From contig JABCPU010000213.1 of NCBI GenBank assembly GCA_016800925.1, positions 52,366 through 116,365 on the forward strand: 64,000 nucleotides of DNA. Reading direction: 5' to 3'. The DNA is from Suillus spraguei (taxonomy: Eukaryota > Basidiomycota > Agaricomycetes > Boletales > Suillaceae). The notes under the pieces are model-generated. The model was not told the origin of the DNA and ran no database searches. It was given only the letters and a program-made list of their open reading frames with translations. A program made the translations under genes and the position numbers. The number at the start of each line of letters is the position of its first letter. Positions within the stretch are counted from its first letter, which is position 1. This document shows, in pieces, positions 9,847 through 19,983 of this stretch.

Positions 9847-11217
9847 GTGTTAGTTCTATTGGTACACAAGGAAGGTGATGTTCTCGATTCTTCCAACTAA
9901 GATGCTAACTGGCTTTGTCTTACAGCCGTCCGGCTTGGATTCGAAGCAATTCGATCTTCTCATGGGCCATTAGCACGGTTAGTCGCTACCTGCATCACTT
10001 GGCTCATTCTTGACTATTTTCTAGGTCTGTTCAGGACTGTGAATTGTTCTGCAAAACTATCTTTGGCCAAAAGGACTCGTCTCACCAGAATATTCCCATG
10101 TCGTACCACGCTGTCGAGCTCCCTTCCAAGCTTCACTTTGGCTATTACCTGTCAGGTACTATGATATATGTGGAACGTCGTGATTTGCTGCTTATAGGTT
10201 CCTTATAGATGGCATGATGGAATCATCACCTGCATGCAAACGAGCAGTACTGGAGACAGTCTCAGCACTCAGGAAGCAGGGACATCAATGTATTGAGTTT
10301 ACATCTCCTTTGAGTACGCTTTCTATACCTCTCCTCATTCTCCGTCCTGACAATTTATCAAGACGCAAGTGCGATGGAGGTGTTCCTGGGGCTCGCATCA
10401 TCCGACGGTTATAAGGAGATGCTGTCACATCTTGATTCAGACCCTATGGCAAGTTTAAATTAAAGATATGCCGTCTATATCTCACACAACCCGACTTGCA
10501 GGAGGACAGTTTATTCTTGGTCACCTTGGGTCTCAGATTACCGTCCTTCGTTCGTAAGCTGGCTTGTTGGATCGCCAAGACGTTCTTGGGCGACTCCCTC
10601 TTCCCGCGTTTCTTCTCGTTGGCACGGGAGAAGTCTGTTTTGGAATTCACGGATTTCACTGACCAACGGAATAAGGTTGCTGCTGCGTGGTATGAACAGG
10701 TAAGCGTATTGATATTTAGGGACTTTCCTTTGTTAATACCCCCCAGGTATGGGACAAATACGGTTTCGATGGAATCATCGCACCTGTGCAGTCCCTTCCA
10801 GTGATACCTCATGGGTAAGTTTCCGCACCTTCCTTCTCGGTTGTGAAGCTCATAATCTCCAAGGGTGCGACATACTTGTCCGTGCTCGCAGCCGCTACCA
10901 TTACGTACAACGTTATCAACTCTCCTGTCGGCACCATACCAGTGACGCGCGTCAATTCAGATACCGACAACCTGTCAACAGATTTTGTAGTAGGCACCTC
11001 AGGCCGATCGAAAATGTTCGAGACCCGTATGTACTTGGGCAAGAATCCTGTTTATGATCCCAAAGCGATGGAGGGCATACCCATTGGTGTTCAGCTTGTG
11101 GGTAAGAAATGGAAGGATGAGAAAGTCCTCGCGATGATGCATATTGTTGACGCGGCATTGGGACCTAGAGGATTCGGTCCGGGCAGTTGGGAACCTATCA
11201 AGACCGTGTCGATCTGA
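9847..11217 (+). pseudogene. Amidase (acetamidase/FAAH-type), C-terminal part; 5' end missing
   Basis: Spliced by eye, this encodes the C-terminal part of an amidase-signature enzyme. It runs from a segment with VQDCELF and YYLSG, through exons with ESSPACKRAVL, EVFLGLASSDGY, LARE and WDKYGFDGIIAPV, to a long last exon with TITYNVINSPVGTIPVT and GIPIGVQLVG, ending with a stop at 11215-11217. Such enzymes hydrolyse amides with a Ser-cisSer-Lys triad. The catalytic half is absent here and matches sequence at 37.8-38.3 kb and 47.4-47.7 kb instead. The first 307 bp (9847-10154) duplicate 38276-38586, where the copy turns into a different gene. The reading frame of the visible part looks open. It begins inside an intron, so it cannot be expressed as a full enzyme. 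Confidence 0.75.
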
Positions 11218-11819
11218 GGTACTACAGCCGGTGCTTCCCGGTCTATCGTCAAACCTAACTGGTGGCGGTCTTTTTTTAAAGTCTTCGTAGCATTGGACAC
11301 TTTATCATACATACATATCTCTATCACGGGGCATTGTTGTTCCATAGATTCGTCTGTTATTGATGTGCATGAGATGTGCGAGTCGATTTCTGTTGCCAAT
11401 GATGGTGAGGAATTGAGAAGCCTCGGCACACGAAAATCTTTGGATAAAGATATATATTGGAGCAATGATGGGGACTTAGGATACAGTTTGTGAGGCAGAA
11501 AATATGTGATTATTGATGCATGGACGATAGTGAATTGCAGGAATGTAAGTAGATGCGATCGTGAGTATGTGAACACAAACATTGCAGTGAGACCAATACC
11601 ATATCATCGAACAGGAATGAAGAGAAAAACAAGTGGAAAGCCGTAGCATTGAAAAAAAGGAAGGAAACAACGTCAAGGAAATTCATTAGGGCATGGAGAA
11701 GTGCACATTACGATCAAGCTTGAGAGAAGAAACCAAAAAGAAATGGATAAAGAATATGCGTAGAGGACCCCACACACATGCAGCAAGTACGAGATCATGG
11801 GCCTGAGGCACTGGCGCAC
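11218..11819. other. No gene recognised
   Basis: Sequence downstream of the amidase stop with short AT-rich frames only. It presumably holds the amidase 3' flank and the 3' flank of the minus-strand PAG1-like fragment. Confidence 0.5.
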
Positions 11820-12233
11820 TCACATCCTCTCCTTGCCTTTGGGTTCATAAGGGTAGCTGAAATCACTCTGCTGCGACGACGACGAGCCTTGAGACAACTG
11901 GTACTGTCCTTGGTGGTAGCCTTGAACGCGTCTAGCACTAGGATAGATCCTTTCGATCGCCTTTTCCCCTTGTGGATGATTGACTTCGGCCTGCGCCGTC
12001 TTGAGGTCATATTAGCGTGTACCAGTACCAGCCAGAAAATAGGAAACACCTTTCCAATGGGGTGCAAGAGACGAGTCAACGTATCGGCAAAAGCGATCTT
12101 GAACCAAAGACCATGCGCATTTGCGAAGGACTTGGCTAATTATTCGGCTCCCTCCTCAAAATGCCTCTGGCGGCCATACCTAACTGATACACGAACACAA
12201 AAATACAGAGGACATGATAGATCTCACTCTCAG
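11820..12233 (-). pseudogene. PAG1: PAG1/Tao3-like cell-morphogenesis protein, 3' fragment left of the LINE
   Basis: Reading leftwards from the insertion: an intron GTGAGATC...TTAG, then an exon giving VWPPEAF, a frameshift, EEGAE, a TAA stop and LAKSFANAHGL...HPIGK, another intron, and AQAEVNHPQGEKAIERIYP. This continues the protein of 18491-19745. PAG1/Tao3/Furry proteins are very large HEAT-like scaffolds of the NDR-kinase (RAM) pathway in polarised growth. After about 11940 the family likeness ends in a Gln/Ser-rich tail with a stop at 11820. The frameshift, the stop and the truncation mark a pseudogene. Confidence 0.7.
12224..12233. repeat. LINE target-site duplication, 3' copy
   Basis: TCACTCTCAG lies directly next to the poly(T) (the poly(A) tail of the minus-strand LINE). 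The identical 10-mer is at 18491-18500 at the other end. The two copies rejoin the PAG1-like exon/intron boundary exactly. Confidence 0.85.
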
Positions 12234-12436
12234 TTTTTTTTTTTTTTTTTTGAATCCTTGTTTTGTGTCCGTTGGGGCGGAGCCCTATGATAGACATTAC
12301 ATGCGGTATTTACTCTAATTGATGCATATGTGCGTGTCCGTGGATGTTGGGTCGTGTTCAATGGTCCTGGCCGAGGCGCGGACGTTAACACCAGCTTAAG
12401 GTGAAAGGGGGGGTTGTTACAGGGATTGGGGTGCGT

Positions 12437-15400
12437 CTAGCTGTTTTTGTCGTTCTTGTCCTTTGGTGGTGATACGTCTCCGAAGGTTGGCTCGAATCTT
12501 TTCGTTTTGGCTATGAATGTGAACAGTGACTTTAGACATTCAGCGTCATTGAGAATGTGCTTCACATGGTGCGCTCTCGTTCCTAGTTCTTGTCTGAGTA
12601 TGTTGCGTTGTCTGGTGTATGCTGGGCAGGTGAGAAGGAAGTGATGGACTGACTCGTTTCCTTCGTTGCATTGTTGGCATGTTGCTGTTTCTGACTTCGC
12701 TATACGGTGTAGGTGTTTGTTGAGAGGAATGTGTCCTGTTCTGAGCTGGAAGAGAAGCGAGCTGTGACGACGCGGGAATTGATCAATGAGTCCTGCGAAG
12801 TGTTTCGACGGAGCGGTTGGGTCTATGGTCTGTAAGGCAGCGAAACGGGGGGAAAGGTGCATGACCTTTGCTGCTTCTTCCTTGATTCGCTCTCGAAACT
12901 GCTGGAGTGTGGACGATTTGCTGATTGGTAGCGTGATGGGATCCTTCGCTGCCGTCCTTAGAGACTTTGGGAGAAGTCTCCCCTCCGAGACGTCTTTCCT
13001 TGCTGCCCTTTTTGCCCTCTCATCTGCCTTCTCGTTCCCCGGTATTCCTACATGGCCTGGCGTCCATCTCACCACCAGCCTTTTGCCATTGTTGTCTGGG
13101 ATGATTTCACAGAGACTGTCGTGAAAGGTGTCCATTAGGTGATGTCCGGGTTGCGAATTGAATGCTTTCGTTGCGCGAATTGCCGCCTGGTTGTCCACCC
13201 CCAGTGCCATTGATTCTCCCCCTCCTGCTCTTCTAATCAGCTCCACCGCTAGAATCATCCCCACTAGCTCTCCCTCATATACCGTGTGCTCGCTATCCTT
13301 CCCCAGATAAAACCTTAGTTCGTCTTTTACCTCTCCGTCTCGCATGAGAATGGCCGCTGCCCCTACTCCTCCATCTATGGCCGAACCGTCTGAGTATACT
13401 CGGATCTCTTCCCTCGCCAGCTCATCTTCGTCGGCTGCTTCCTTCTTCTTCCTCGCTATCTGTAATTCGACGTCCGGCTTCCACTTTGGATTGTGGCGGA
13501 TTGGGTGAATCTTCTCCATTCGAGCTGGGTTGACCTTGAATTCGTACATTAGCTTGTGAAGCGGGGATGGGTGGCGCTTTGGTTTGGCAAAGTTGCGTGC
13601 ATTCCCGTAGTTGTAGGCCATCTTGATGTCTCTGGCTAGCGGGTGAGAGTCTGGGAGTGAGGTCATTCTGAGGGTCGATTTGAGGCATATCTTGCGTAGT
13701 GTCTGTTGAAAGGGAAGTATGTTAGCGTGCGCGTCTAGGATATCTGTAGCAGTGGATCTCATTCCGCCCGTTATCATCAGGGTTGCCATTCTCTGCACCC
13801 TTGCCATTTGCGACGCGAATCCTCGAGCCCCTCGTCCATTTAGCTTCTTTCCTTTGCCCTTTGCTACCAGTCCTGCGCACCAGACATCAGCTGCATATAA
13901 CATTTTAGGAATGACTACTCCCTCGTATAGTCTCTTCATTAGTCGACTTTTGATGCCCTTCGTGGGTCGGATCATCCTGTTGCAGGCCAGGATGTACTTT
14001 GTGCCTTTTGCCAGGGCGTGGGCTGCATGTTCCTTGAAGTTAAGGTTCTCGTCTATTATTACTCCTAGAAATTTGTGCGAGCTCGATGGTTGTATTGTGT
14101 GATTTCGAATGGCGATTGCAGGTTTTGGCGCAGGGATTGTTTTGTGTGGGTCCGTGACACTTTGCACGCGCTTTCTTGAGAGACATACCAGTGCCGTTTT
14201 GTCTAGCTCGAATTCCGCGTGATGCTCCTCACTCCATTGTAGCGCGCCTCCTCTCTTCTCCATCATTCTAGTTAGCTTAGTGTTCGCCTCTTCGTATGAC
14301 TCACCTTTCGCTATTAAAGCGACATCGTCTATGAATCCTAAGCTGAGTTCTCCCTTGCGGGGTCTTGGATCTGCGACTCTTAGTAGGTCAGTATTGTAGA
14401 AGATGAATGCAAGTGGGGATAAGGGACAGCCTTGATCGACACCACCTTTGACCTGGAATGATTCCGATTGAAAATCGTCAAAGATTAGAGATGTTGATCT
14501 TCCGTCTAATCTTCTCCTGTACCAATCGATGTATTCTTGAGGTATTCCTGATTTCTTGAGGTTGTGGAGGAGTTTGTTGACCACGACACTGGGAAAAGCG
14601 GCTTTAACATCCAGGAACAACATGGAAACAAAATTTTCCCTTGAGGCCCAAGCGTCAGTAATGAACTTCGTTAGTAAGTGCAGGGAATCTGTGGTCGAGC
14701 GTCCTGGTCTTCCCCCAAAGTGCGTTGCTGCTAAGAGATCGTGTCTTTCGGCTATATAGGTGAGGTCGTCTGCCACGCATGAGGATAGTATTTTGGCCAT
14801 GGTGTCCAGCAGCGTTATCGGTCTGTACGCCTTGGGGAGACTGTAGTCCGGTCTGCCGGGTTTGCGCAGTACTATGGTTGATGACTTCTTCCACTGGTCC
14901 GGGTATATTTCTAATGTAAAGGTCGCTCGAAATATCGGTCCCATAAATGGGACTAGCTGCGCTGCGCAGTGGGTGAAGACGCAGTTACTTATTCCATTCG
15001 GTCCAGGGGCTTTGTGCGGGGAGAGCTTTGCTATCGCTCTGTCTATCTGTTCATTCGTTATCAGTGTAAACTCACAAACGGGAGGAGGGTAAATATAATT
15101 AGGGTCTACGTGCTCATTGGCCGGGGGGGGTTTGAAGAAGACCTCATATAAGAGCTCGCTTTTCCTGTCGTTGGTTTGGGTTGAGTTTTGATGATTGCGT
15201 TCTGGGTCCTTGAGCGTGGCGATTCTTGTGTGCATTTGATCTTCTGGGTTGCTTGCTGCGTAGTGGTGAAAATTCCATACCCCGGCTGGGGTCATCGTTT
15301 CCAGCCAGGCGGTCCAGTGAGATTCCTTTGCCTTCCTGATGCTTTCTGAGAAGGCGTTGCGCGCTTTGCGATACTGTTCGTGGATTGGGTCGTTTCTATA

Positions 15401-16501
15401 CACTAGTTTAGCTCTCGATTTGCGGCCTAATTTATGTACTTCCTTTCGTTCTATATCCAGGCTTTTTGACCACCATCGTTTTGCGTAGGGTGATGGTTTC
15501 GATTTCGGCACCTTTGCATCTACTACCTTCGCGATGATTGAAGTGAGGTTGTCGAAGGCCTCCTCGAATTGAACTTTCGTCATGATCTCAGTTGGTGGGG
15601 GGATGGTGCTGAGATCCGCTGCTAGTGCCTCATTTATTTCGTCCCAGTCTGCTTCTCTGTAATTGTGGCGCGGTATACAGTTGATGCGTTCTGGTTGCAA
15701 TTCTAGCGAGCTGATGATCGGAAAGTGGTCAGTGATGACTGGTCTTAGGTGGTACTCAACGTTGCATGCCGTGAAAGCGTGTTGGAGTTGGGCTGAGCAG
15801 AAGACGTTGTCGGGTCTTGTGAGGTTCTTCGTGGATGATGCTTCCAGTGTGGCGATTCCCGGGGGTAGTACTTGGATTAAATTGTACAGCGCTAGAAGAT
15901 TTATTAGTACACCTGCGGCGTCGAGGTTCGCTGCAGTGAATAGGTGACTGTTTGAAGTTAGCTCCCACATTGGGTGGTGCCGGTTGAAGTCGCCTAGCCA
16001 AATTATATGTTCAGTATTTACTTCCTCCTCGCCTTGAGCGAGTTGTTGAGGGTTTGCCCGACGTGCGTTATGTTCCGTTTGCATATGTCTTTCGAGGAAA
16101 TGCAGGGTGCCGTCGTGGTCACAGGGGTTATATATATTATAGAAACGCACCTTTCCGAAGTCTCCCGATAATTCTATGGCCATGACGTTCGTCGATTGGA
16201 TTGGGATTGCGTGCCATTTGTTCTTGGAGATCTTCTTGTTGATCAGCATTATCACTTGCGTTCGGTTTTGATTCGTGTGGTGGCCGGTTGGGTATACCAC
16301 ATCCCAATAGTGTCGGAGGCTAGAGGCGTTAGCGAGATTCACAGGGTTGAGAAAAGGTTCTTGTATACATGCCATGTCGAAGTTGTCGGGATTGAGGTTC
16401 TTCAGGAGGTGTTCCCATGCGTTGGAGGATTTGCGAAGGTTCTGCTGCCATATTTTGAAGTCTGTTCTCTGTTGGTGTTGTGTTGTTGGTTCTTGCTGCA
16501 T
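12437..16501 (-). CDS. LINE ORF2: endonuclease, reverse transcriptase, RNase H
   Basis: A 1354-residue polyprotein read from the ATG that overlaps the ORF1 stop. The same frame stays open upstream to 16627, but TAATG favours this start. Endonuclease, about residues 15-260: WQQN, IQEPF, GDFNRHHP near 170 and TDHFP near 257. Reverse transcriptase: SPHKAPGPNGIS, DVKAAFPSV near 630, GVDQGCPLSP and the FIDD catalytic motif near 722. RNase H: SDGSAIDGG near 1035, YEGEL, VDNQAA and WTPGHVGIPGNEKAD, which supply the acidic catalytic residues. A C-terminal CQQC...HH...C finger lies near 1280. It would nick the target and reverse-transcribe the element RNA in place. All catalytic motifs I can check are intact. 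Confidence 0.95.
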   Translation of the reverse strand: MQQEPTTQHQQRTDFKIWQQNLRKSSNAWEHLLKNLNPDNFDMACIQEPFLNPVNLANASSLRHYWDVVYPTGHHTNQNRTQVIMLINKKISKNKWHAIPIQSTNVMAIELSGDFGKVRFYNIYNPCDHDGTLHFLERHMQTEHNARRANPQQLAQGEEEVNTEHIIWLGDFNRHHPMWELTSNSHLFTAANLDAAGVLINLLALYNLIQVLPPGIATLEASSTKNLTRPDNVFCSAQLQHAFTACNVEYHLRPVITDHFPIISSLELQPERINCIPRHNYREADWDEINEALAADLSTIPPPTEIMTKVQFEEAFDNLTSIIAKVVDAKVPKSKPSPYAKRWWSKSLDIERKEVHKLGRKSRAKLVYRNDPIHEQYRKARNAFSESIRKAKESHWTAWLETMTPAGVWNFHHYAASNPEDQMHTRIATLKDPERNHQNSTQTNDRKSELLYEVFFKPPPANEHVDPNYIYPPPVCEFTLITNEQIDRAIAKLSPHKAPGPNGISNCVFTHCAAQLVPFMGPIFRATFTLEIYPDQWKKSSTIVLRKPGRPDYSLPKAYRPITLLDTMAKILSSCVADDLTYIAERHDLLAATHFGGRPGRSTTDSLHLLTKFITDAWASRENFVSMLFLDVKAAFPSVVVNKLLHNLKKSGIPQEYIDWYRRRLDGRSTSLIFDDFQSESFQVKGGVDQGCPLSPLAFIFYNTDLLRVADPRPRKGELSLGFIDDVALIAKGESYEEANTKLTRMMEKRGGALQWSEEHHAEFELDKTALVCLSRKRVQSVTDPHKTIPAPKPAIAIRNHTIQPSSSHKFLGVIIDENLNFKEHAAHALAKGTKYILACNRMIRPTKGIKSRLMKRLYEGVVIPKMLYAADVWCAGLVAKGKGKKLNGRGARGFASQMARVQRMATLMITGGMRSTATDILDAHANILPFQQTLRKICLKSTLRMTSLPDSHPLARDIKMAYNYGNARNFAKPKRHPSPLHKLMYEFKVNPARMEKIHPIRHNPKWKPDVELQIARKKKEAADEDELAREEIRVYSDGSAIDGGVGAAAILMRDGEVKDELRFYLGKDSEHTVYEGELVGMILAVELIRRAGGGESMALGVDNQAAIRATKAFNSQPGHHLMDTFHDSLCEIIPDNNGKRLVVRWTPGHVGIPGNEKADERAKRAARKDVSEGRLLPKSLRTAAKDPITLPISKSSTLQQFRERIKEEAAKVMHLSPRFAALQTIDPTAPSKHFAGLIDQFPRRHSSLLFQLRTGHIPLNKHLHRIAKSETATCQQCNEGNESVHHFLLTCPAYTRQRNILRQELGTRAHHVKHILNDAECLKSLFTFIAKTKRFEPTFGDVSPPKDKNDKNS

Positions 16502-16503
16502 TA
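16499..16503 (-). promoter_or_regulatory. TAATG stop-start overlap joining ORF1 and ORF2
   Basis: On the minus strand the ORF1 stop TAA (16503-16501) overlaps the ATG of ORF2 (16501-16499). A UAAUG junction is the arrangement shown to support termination-reinitiation in the insect LINE SART1. Here the mechanism is inference from the sequence. Confidence 0.75.
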
Positions 16504-18324
16504 GTCCCAGCCGCTGGCCGCGTTGCCGTCTTGCGTGTAGTTGAGTGTTGAGAAGAAAGAGTCTCTTGAGGCAGCGGAATGAGAGCGTTGAGGTTGGGTG
16601 TCTGGCGCGTTTTCTTGCTGTGTCCACATATCTGTGAGACGCGATTGGCTTCCTAATGGGATGTTGTTGGGGAATCTTGGGCGCTGCGGTTGATTGAGTC
16701 TTGCTTTCATTGGTCTTGCTTCTCTCGTTCTGTTTTGCTGAGGTGGGGGGGGATTCTGGTTAGTTAGGTTTGTGTGATCACCGTTACCTTCTTGCTGATA
16801 TTCGTTCCACTCATTGGGCTGTTCGTCTATCTTTTCCCAGGTAAGTGGGTCCTCCGTTGGGTAGAATCGGTATCTTGATTCGTCGTTGCGTCTCTTGTGT
16901 GCTTCCCACTTGCTTAGGAATGTCGGGCACACTCGGCTCCATGCTGCGTGTCCCTTGATTTCACAGTTAGTGCAGTAGTAGTTGTTGGGGTCGTCTACCT
17001 TGCACATTGCTGTGCGATGTTGTTCTCCACACGTTCCGCATGTGTCAATATCCTTGGGGCAGTCTGTTGCCATGTGGTTGCCGTCGAAGGAGTGGCACTT
17101 GAGACATCTTGATGGTTCTGGTAGAAGTTTGCGTCCATATACTCTTTTGCTGGCTACCGATAACCCGAATTTGATGGCGTGATTCGCGCTCTCCCTAGAA
17201 TTGAAGGTTAGTATAATGTGAGCTGTTCTCTGGTTCGGGTTGCGTCTCGCTATTGGTTTGATGTACTTAGCCTTCAGGATGGTTTTTGGGGCGAAAGCAG
17301 CCTTCTTCTCGATGTCGTCTATGGCTGCATTAGATTCTGGGACAAACGAGATCGGGACGTTTTCCATCAGGACGTGGAACGTGCGGTCTTTGATGGTGAC
17401 GTTGGAGCCGAATCGTTCCAAGAAGTTGCTGCGATTTGTTGGGATGTTGAACCATTCCGTTGACTCCTTGGAGTTGAGTTCGTATATGATGCCCCCGTGA
17501 GGGAGTTTGCGTGCTGATACGAAGGTGAGGTCGTCCGGAGTTGGGATGTCGTCCTTGTTCATCATTTCGATGGCTAGTTTTGCCTTGGTGACCAACTGTG
17601 CCTCTGTGAGCTGTGTGGTGGCGTCCTTAGGCATGAAGAGTGATCTTCTATCTATCAAAATCTGTCTCGTTTGACCTTCGTTGCGTGAAAGAAGTTTCGT
17701 TAGTGGGCCAGGGATCGGCGCTTTCGCTGCCGCTGCATAGGATCTAGGTCCTTCAGACCCGTTGAGTACTGCCTCTGCGTTGGTATGATTCTGAATCGCT
17801 TGCGTTGCGCTCTTTGTGGCCTTATCTATTCCCTCAAGTGATTCACTAAGATTAGTACGCACCTCTTTTACTGCCTCCTCTAGTGCCTCTTTATGCTTGT
17901 CTGTTGATTGCGCTAATTCCTCAGCCTTCTCTACCATGATTGTTAGGGGGCCGCCTATGAGTGTTTCGATCTTGTTGATGATGTTGGTCATGTCCATTGC
18001 GCGTTCCGCGTCATACAAAACCATGGCAATAGCCCTGAGTATCTCGGCGTGGGTAGATCCTAGACCTGCCGAGGCGCTGAATTCGAAGATTGCTGTTACT
18101 ATTTGCGTGAGCATAGTTCCTGCTGTTGGGAGAACTAGGCCATGCGTGTTTAGGAGCTTCTTTGCTGTGATTATGTTAGTTATATCTGTTCTTATACTTG
18201 TACCTTCTATGTGTTCTTCGATTGACTTGCTGGAGGCGAGTAGCGGTTTGTTTGCTGTTGTTTTTCTGAGATGAGTGTTGCCCACCACTGGGGCTGTCGG
18301 GCTTGTGGATCCTGATGGAGCCAT
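16501..18324 (-). CDS. LINE ORF1: nucleic-acid-binding Gag-like protein with three zinc knuckles
   Basis: 607 residues if translation starts at the ATG at 18322-18324 (MAPSGS). The open frame continues to 18642, but everything beyond 18490 is host sequence past the target duplication, so the longer start cannot be native. The N-terminal third is Ser/Thr/Pro-rich. A helical, probably coiled-coil middle follows (AEELAQSTDKHKEALEEAV region), then a basic domain. Three C-terminal knuckles are CX2CX6HX4C, CX2CX3HX4C and CX2CX4HX6C. ORF1 proteins of this class package the element RNA. No inactivating change is visible. Confidence 0.88.
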   Translation of the reverse strand: MAPSGSTSPTAPVVGNTHLRKTTANKPLLASSKSIEEHIEGTSIRTDITNIITAKKLLNTHGLVLPTAGTMLTQIVTAIFEFSASAGLGSTHAEILRAIAMVLYDAERAMDMTNIINKIETLIGGPLTIMVEKAEELAQSTDKHKEALEEAVKEVRTNLSESLEGIDKATKSATQAIQNHTNAEAVLNGSEGPRSYAAAAKAPIPGPLTKLLSRNEGQTRQILIDRRSLFMPKDATTQLTEAQLVTKAKLAIEMMNKDDIPTPDDLTFVSARKLPHGGIIYELNSKESTEWFNIPTNRSNFLERFGSNVTIKDRTFHVLMENVPISFVPESNAAIDDIEKKAAFAPKTILKAKYIKPIARRNPNQRTAHIILTFNSRESANHAIKFGLSVASKRVYGRKLLPEPSRCLKCHSFDGNHMATDCPKDIDTCGTCGEQHRTAMCKVDDPNNYYCTNCEIKGHAAWSRVCPTFLSKWEAHKRRNDESRYRFYPTEDPLTWEKIDEQPNEWNEYQQEGNGDHTNLTNQNPPPPQQNRTREARPMKARLNQPQRPRFPNNIPLGSQSRLTDMWTQQENAPDTQPQRSHSAASRDSFFSTLNYTQDGNAASGWD

Positions 18325-18490
18325 GTCAGACCTTCTGGGGACTGTTTTGGATTTTCTGAGGTTAGGTGGGTTTGATGTGAGTAGCTGGGTGGCGCCCTTT
18401 GGGCGTCGGGAACGCTGTTGAGCGCAGGGCCTCGGTTGGTTTTTCGGGGTCCTAGTCGAGGTGCCACTTGGTTCAGGTCCAAGAAGCGAT

Positions 18491-18500
18491 TCACTCTCAG
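18491..18500. repeat. LINE target-site duplication, 5' copy
   Basis: TCACTCTCAG, identical to 12224-12233. It marks the 5' end of the LINE at 18490, so the element appears not to be 5'-truncated. Confidence 0.85.
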
Positions 18501-19745
18501 TTGAACGTGACGGAGCCCTTTCACTAGATGCTCGTACTTCGTATCGAGGTATTTCGCCACTTGACCATTCGTTACAGGCTCGAGCTCGCAAAGAAAACGA
18601 TCCGTGACACTCACAAAGCTGGCGGATAATTAGTTTGGACAATGGTGCAGTAACGACACCATGCTCACCGAACGTTTGCTAAGTGTCCGAGCAGCATAGC
18701 ATAGAGTTCAGCATTAAGCCGATGATTAGCTGACTGTGCAACGAGCTTCAAGTCCGGTCTCTTGAACTGCTCAAACGTTGTTTCCTTCAGGGTAAATCCC
18801 AGCGTATCACCCAGTGCGTCTTTGGACAAAATGGACAAGACGGCAATCAGAGCGCGACACATGATGTATATTGACGTCAGCAACTTTCGTTCATTCAGCA
18901 AGGTAAACAGCTCTTGAACTCTCGCACCACGTGTCCATAAAGGCGATTGACTAGCATGATGCTTAAGTATGTCGGGGCTGACATTTTCATTATGACTGCA
19001 TCTCCAGCACCTAATTGAGTCTATGACGGGTTTTGGATGTTCCTGAGCTATCTTTCCCAAAGAACTCATCAGGTCATCAAACTTAGGATCCAGCGAAGGA
19101 CCCATGAAGTTTGTCAACAAAGGTTCGTGATCCTAAAGGCGCGTGAATGACGTATGCCCCACGCATTCGAAAAGAAAGTAAATACCAGTGTTTCGTGAAG
19201 GAAAGCAGTCATCTTTGCCTCCGCCAGAGTAGAAAACCGAATAAAAACTGCATGCAGAGCATAATCAGACGGCATCTTAGGACCCGATGGCACTTTGCCA
19301 TCTTCCTCCATTGAGGGTCCATCACCACTGAACATCTGAGCACCAAATGTGTCGGGTACGCGGGGGACGGGAGGAGGAGAGGATGAGTAAGAGAAGACGT
19401 GACCATAATCACTCCCTGTGTCCGAGTTGTAAAATATAGATCCAGATTGAGAATGATGAGATCTTGCAGTGGAATGCCCCCTTGCCCTTGATGGAGCGCG
19501 GGGGCGTGATTTGCTAGATTCAGGTGTCGGAGCGCGAGGATGAGGTGGACTTGTAGCATTGAATGTCTTATTAGATGTCAAGGTGGCGTGAGGCAAGGAC
19601 GACGTCGAGCAGTTAAAGGGGTTCTTGAGGATGGTATATGCTTGGTAGTCCAGTGGAGGTAATGGCAGTACATCAGTGTTCTTCTTGAATGCGTTTCTGA
19701 TGGATGCGAAGGATGGCTTCTTGGAGAACGGAGAGCTTGCGGTTA
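18491..19745 (-). pseudogene. PAG1: PAG1/Tao3-like protein, 5' fragment right of the LINE
   Basis: Exons by eye, reading leftwards: KPSFASIRNAFKK, PPLDYQAY and LKNPFN, a Ser/Pro-rich linker, then DYALHAVFIRF and EAKMTAFLHET (to about 19190). An intron follows, then DHEPLLTNFMGPSLDPKFD, GKIAQEHPKPVIDSI, LNERKLLTSIYIMCRAL and ALGDTLGF to LLGHLANVRF (about 18690). Another intron precedes SVTDRFLCEL and KYEHLVKGLRHVQLR at the insertion point. This matches the N-terminal domain of PAG1/Tao3/Furry scaffolds of the RAM polarity pathway. These exons look open, but the gene is split by the LINE and its continuation (11820-12233) is frameshifted and truncated. The exact start exon is unclear. Confidence 0.72.
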
Positions 19746-19983
19746 TGGAAGGTTAAGTTGTATGTGAGCTTTTGTCTGACGAATAGGTTGCAAACTCACA
19801 GGCCTGGCACCCAGCAGCAAGCCGGGCCGCTCGCAGCTGTGTACATCTTCAATTGACTCGACCGTAACGCCTCTCCTTGGAGCAACGTGTTCAAACCCTT
19901 GACAATCTATAATGTCCTGTAAACAAGACCGAAGAAATCGTTCCTGGATTAGCCGTTTTCTATCCTCCTTTCGTCGTGTATTC

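Larger units (their letters stand above)
12234..18490 (-). mobile_element. Full-length non-LTR retrotransposon (LINE, Tad-like by domain content)
   Basis: 6257 bp flanked by a perfect 10-bp target duplication. It ends in an 18-base poly(A) (T18 at 12234-12251), has a 3' UTR of about 185 bp and carries two long overlapping open frames. ORF1 has CCHC knuckles. ORF2 has an apurinic-type endonuclease, a reverse transcriptase, RNase H and a C-terminal CCHC. This arrangement is known for Tad-group LINEs of fungi, and that assignment is inference from domain order. Both frames are uninterrupted while nearly all neighbouring genes are decayed, so this is one of the youngest events in the window. Confidence 0.92.

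Noticed and set aside
18325..18642. Extended N-terminus for LINE ORF1 starting at 18642
   Set aside because: The target duplication at 18491-18500 shows that sequence above 18490 is the PAG1-like host gene, so the extension is a chance open frame.
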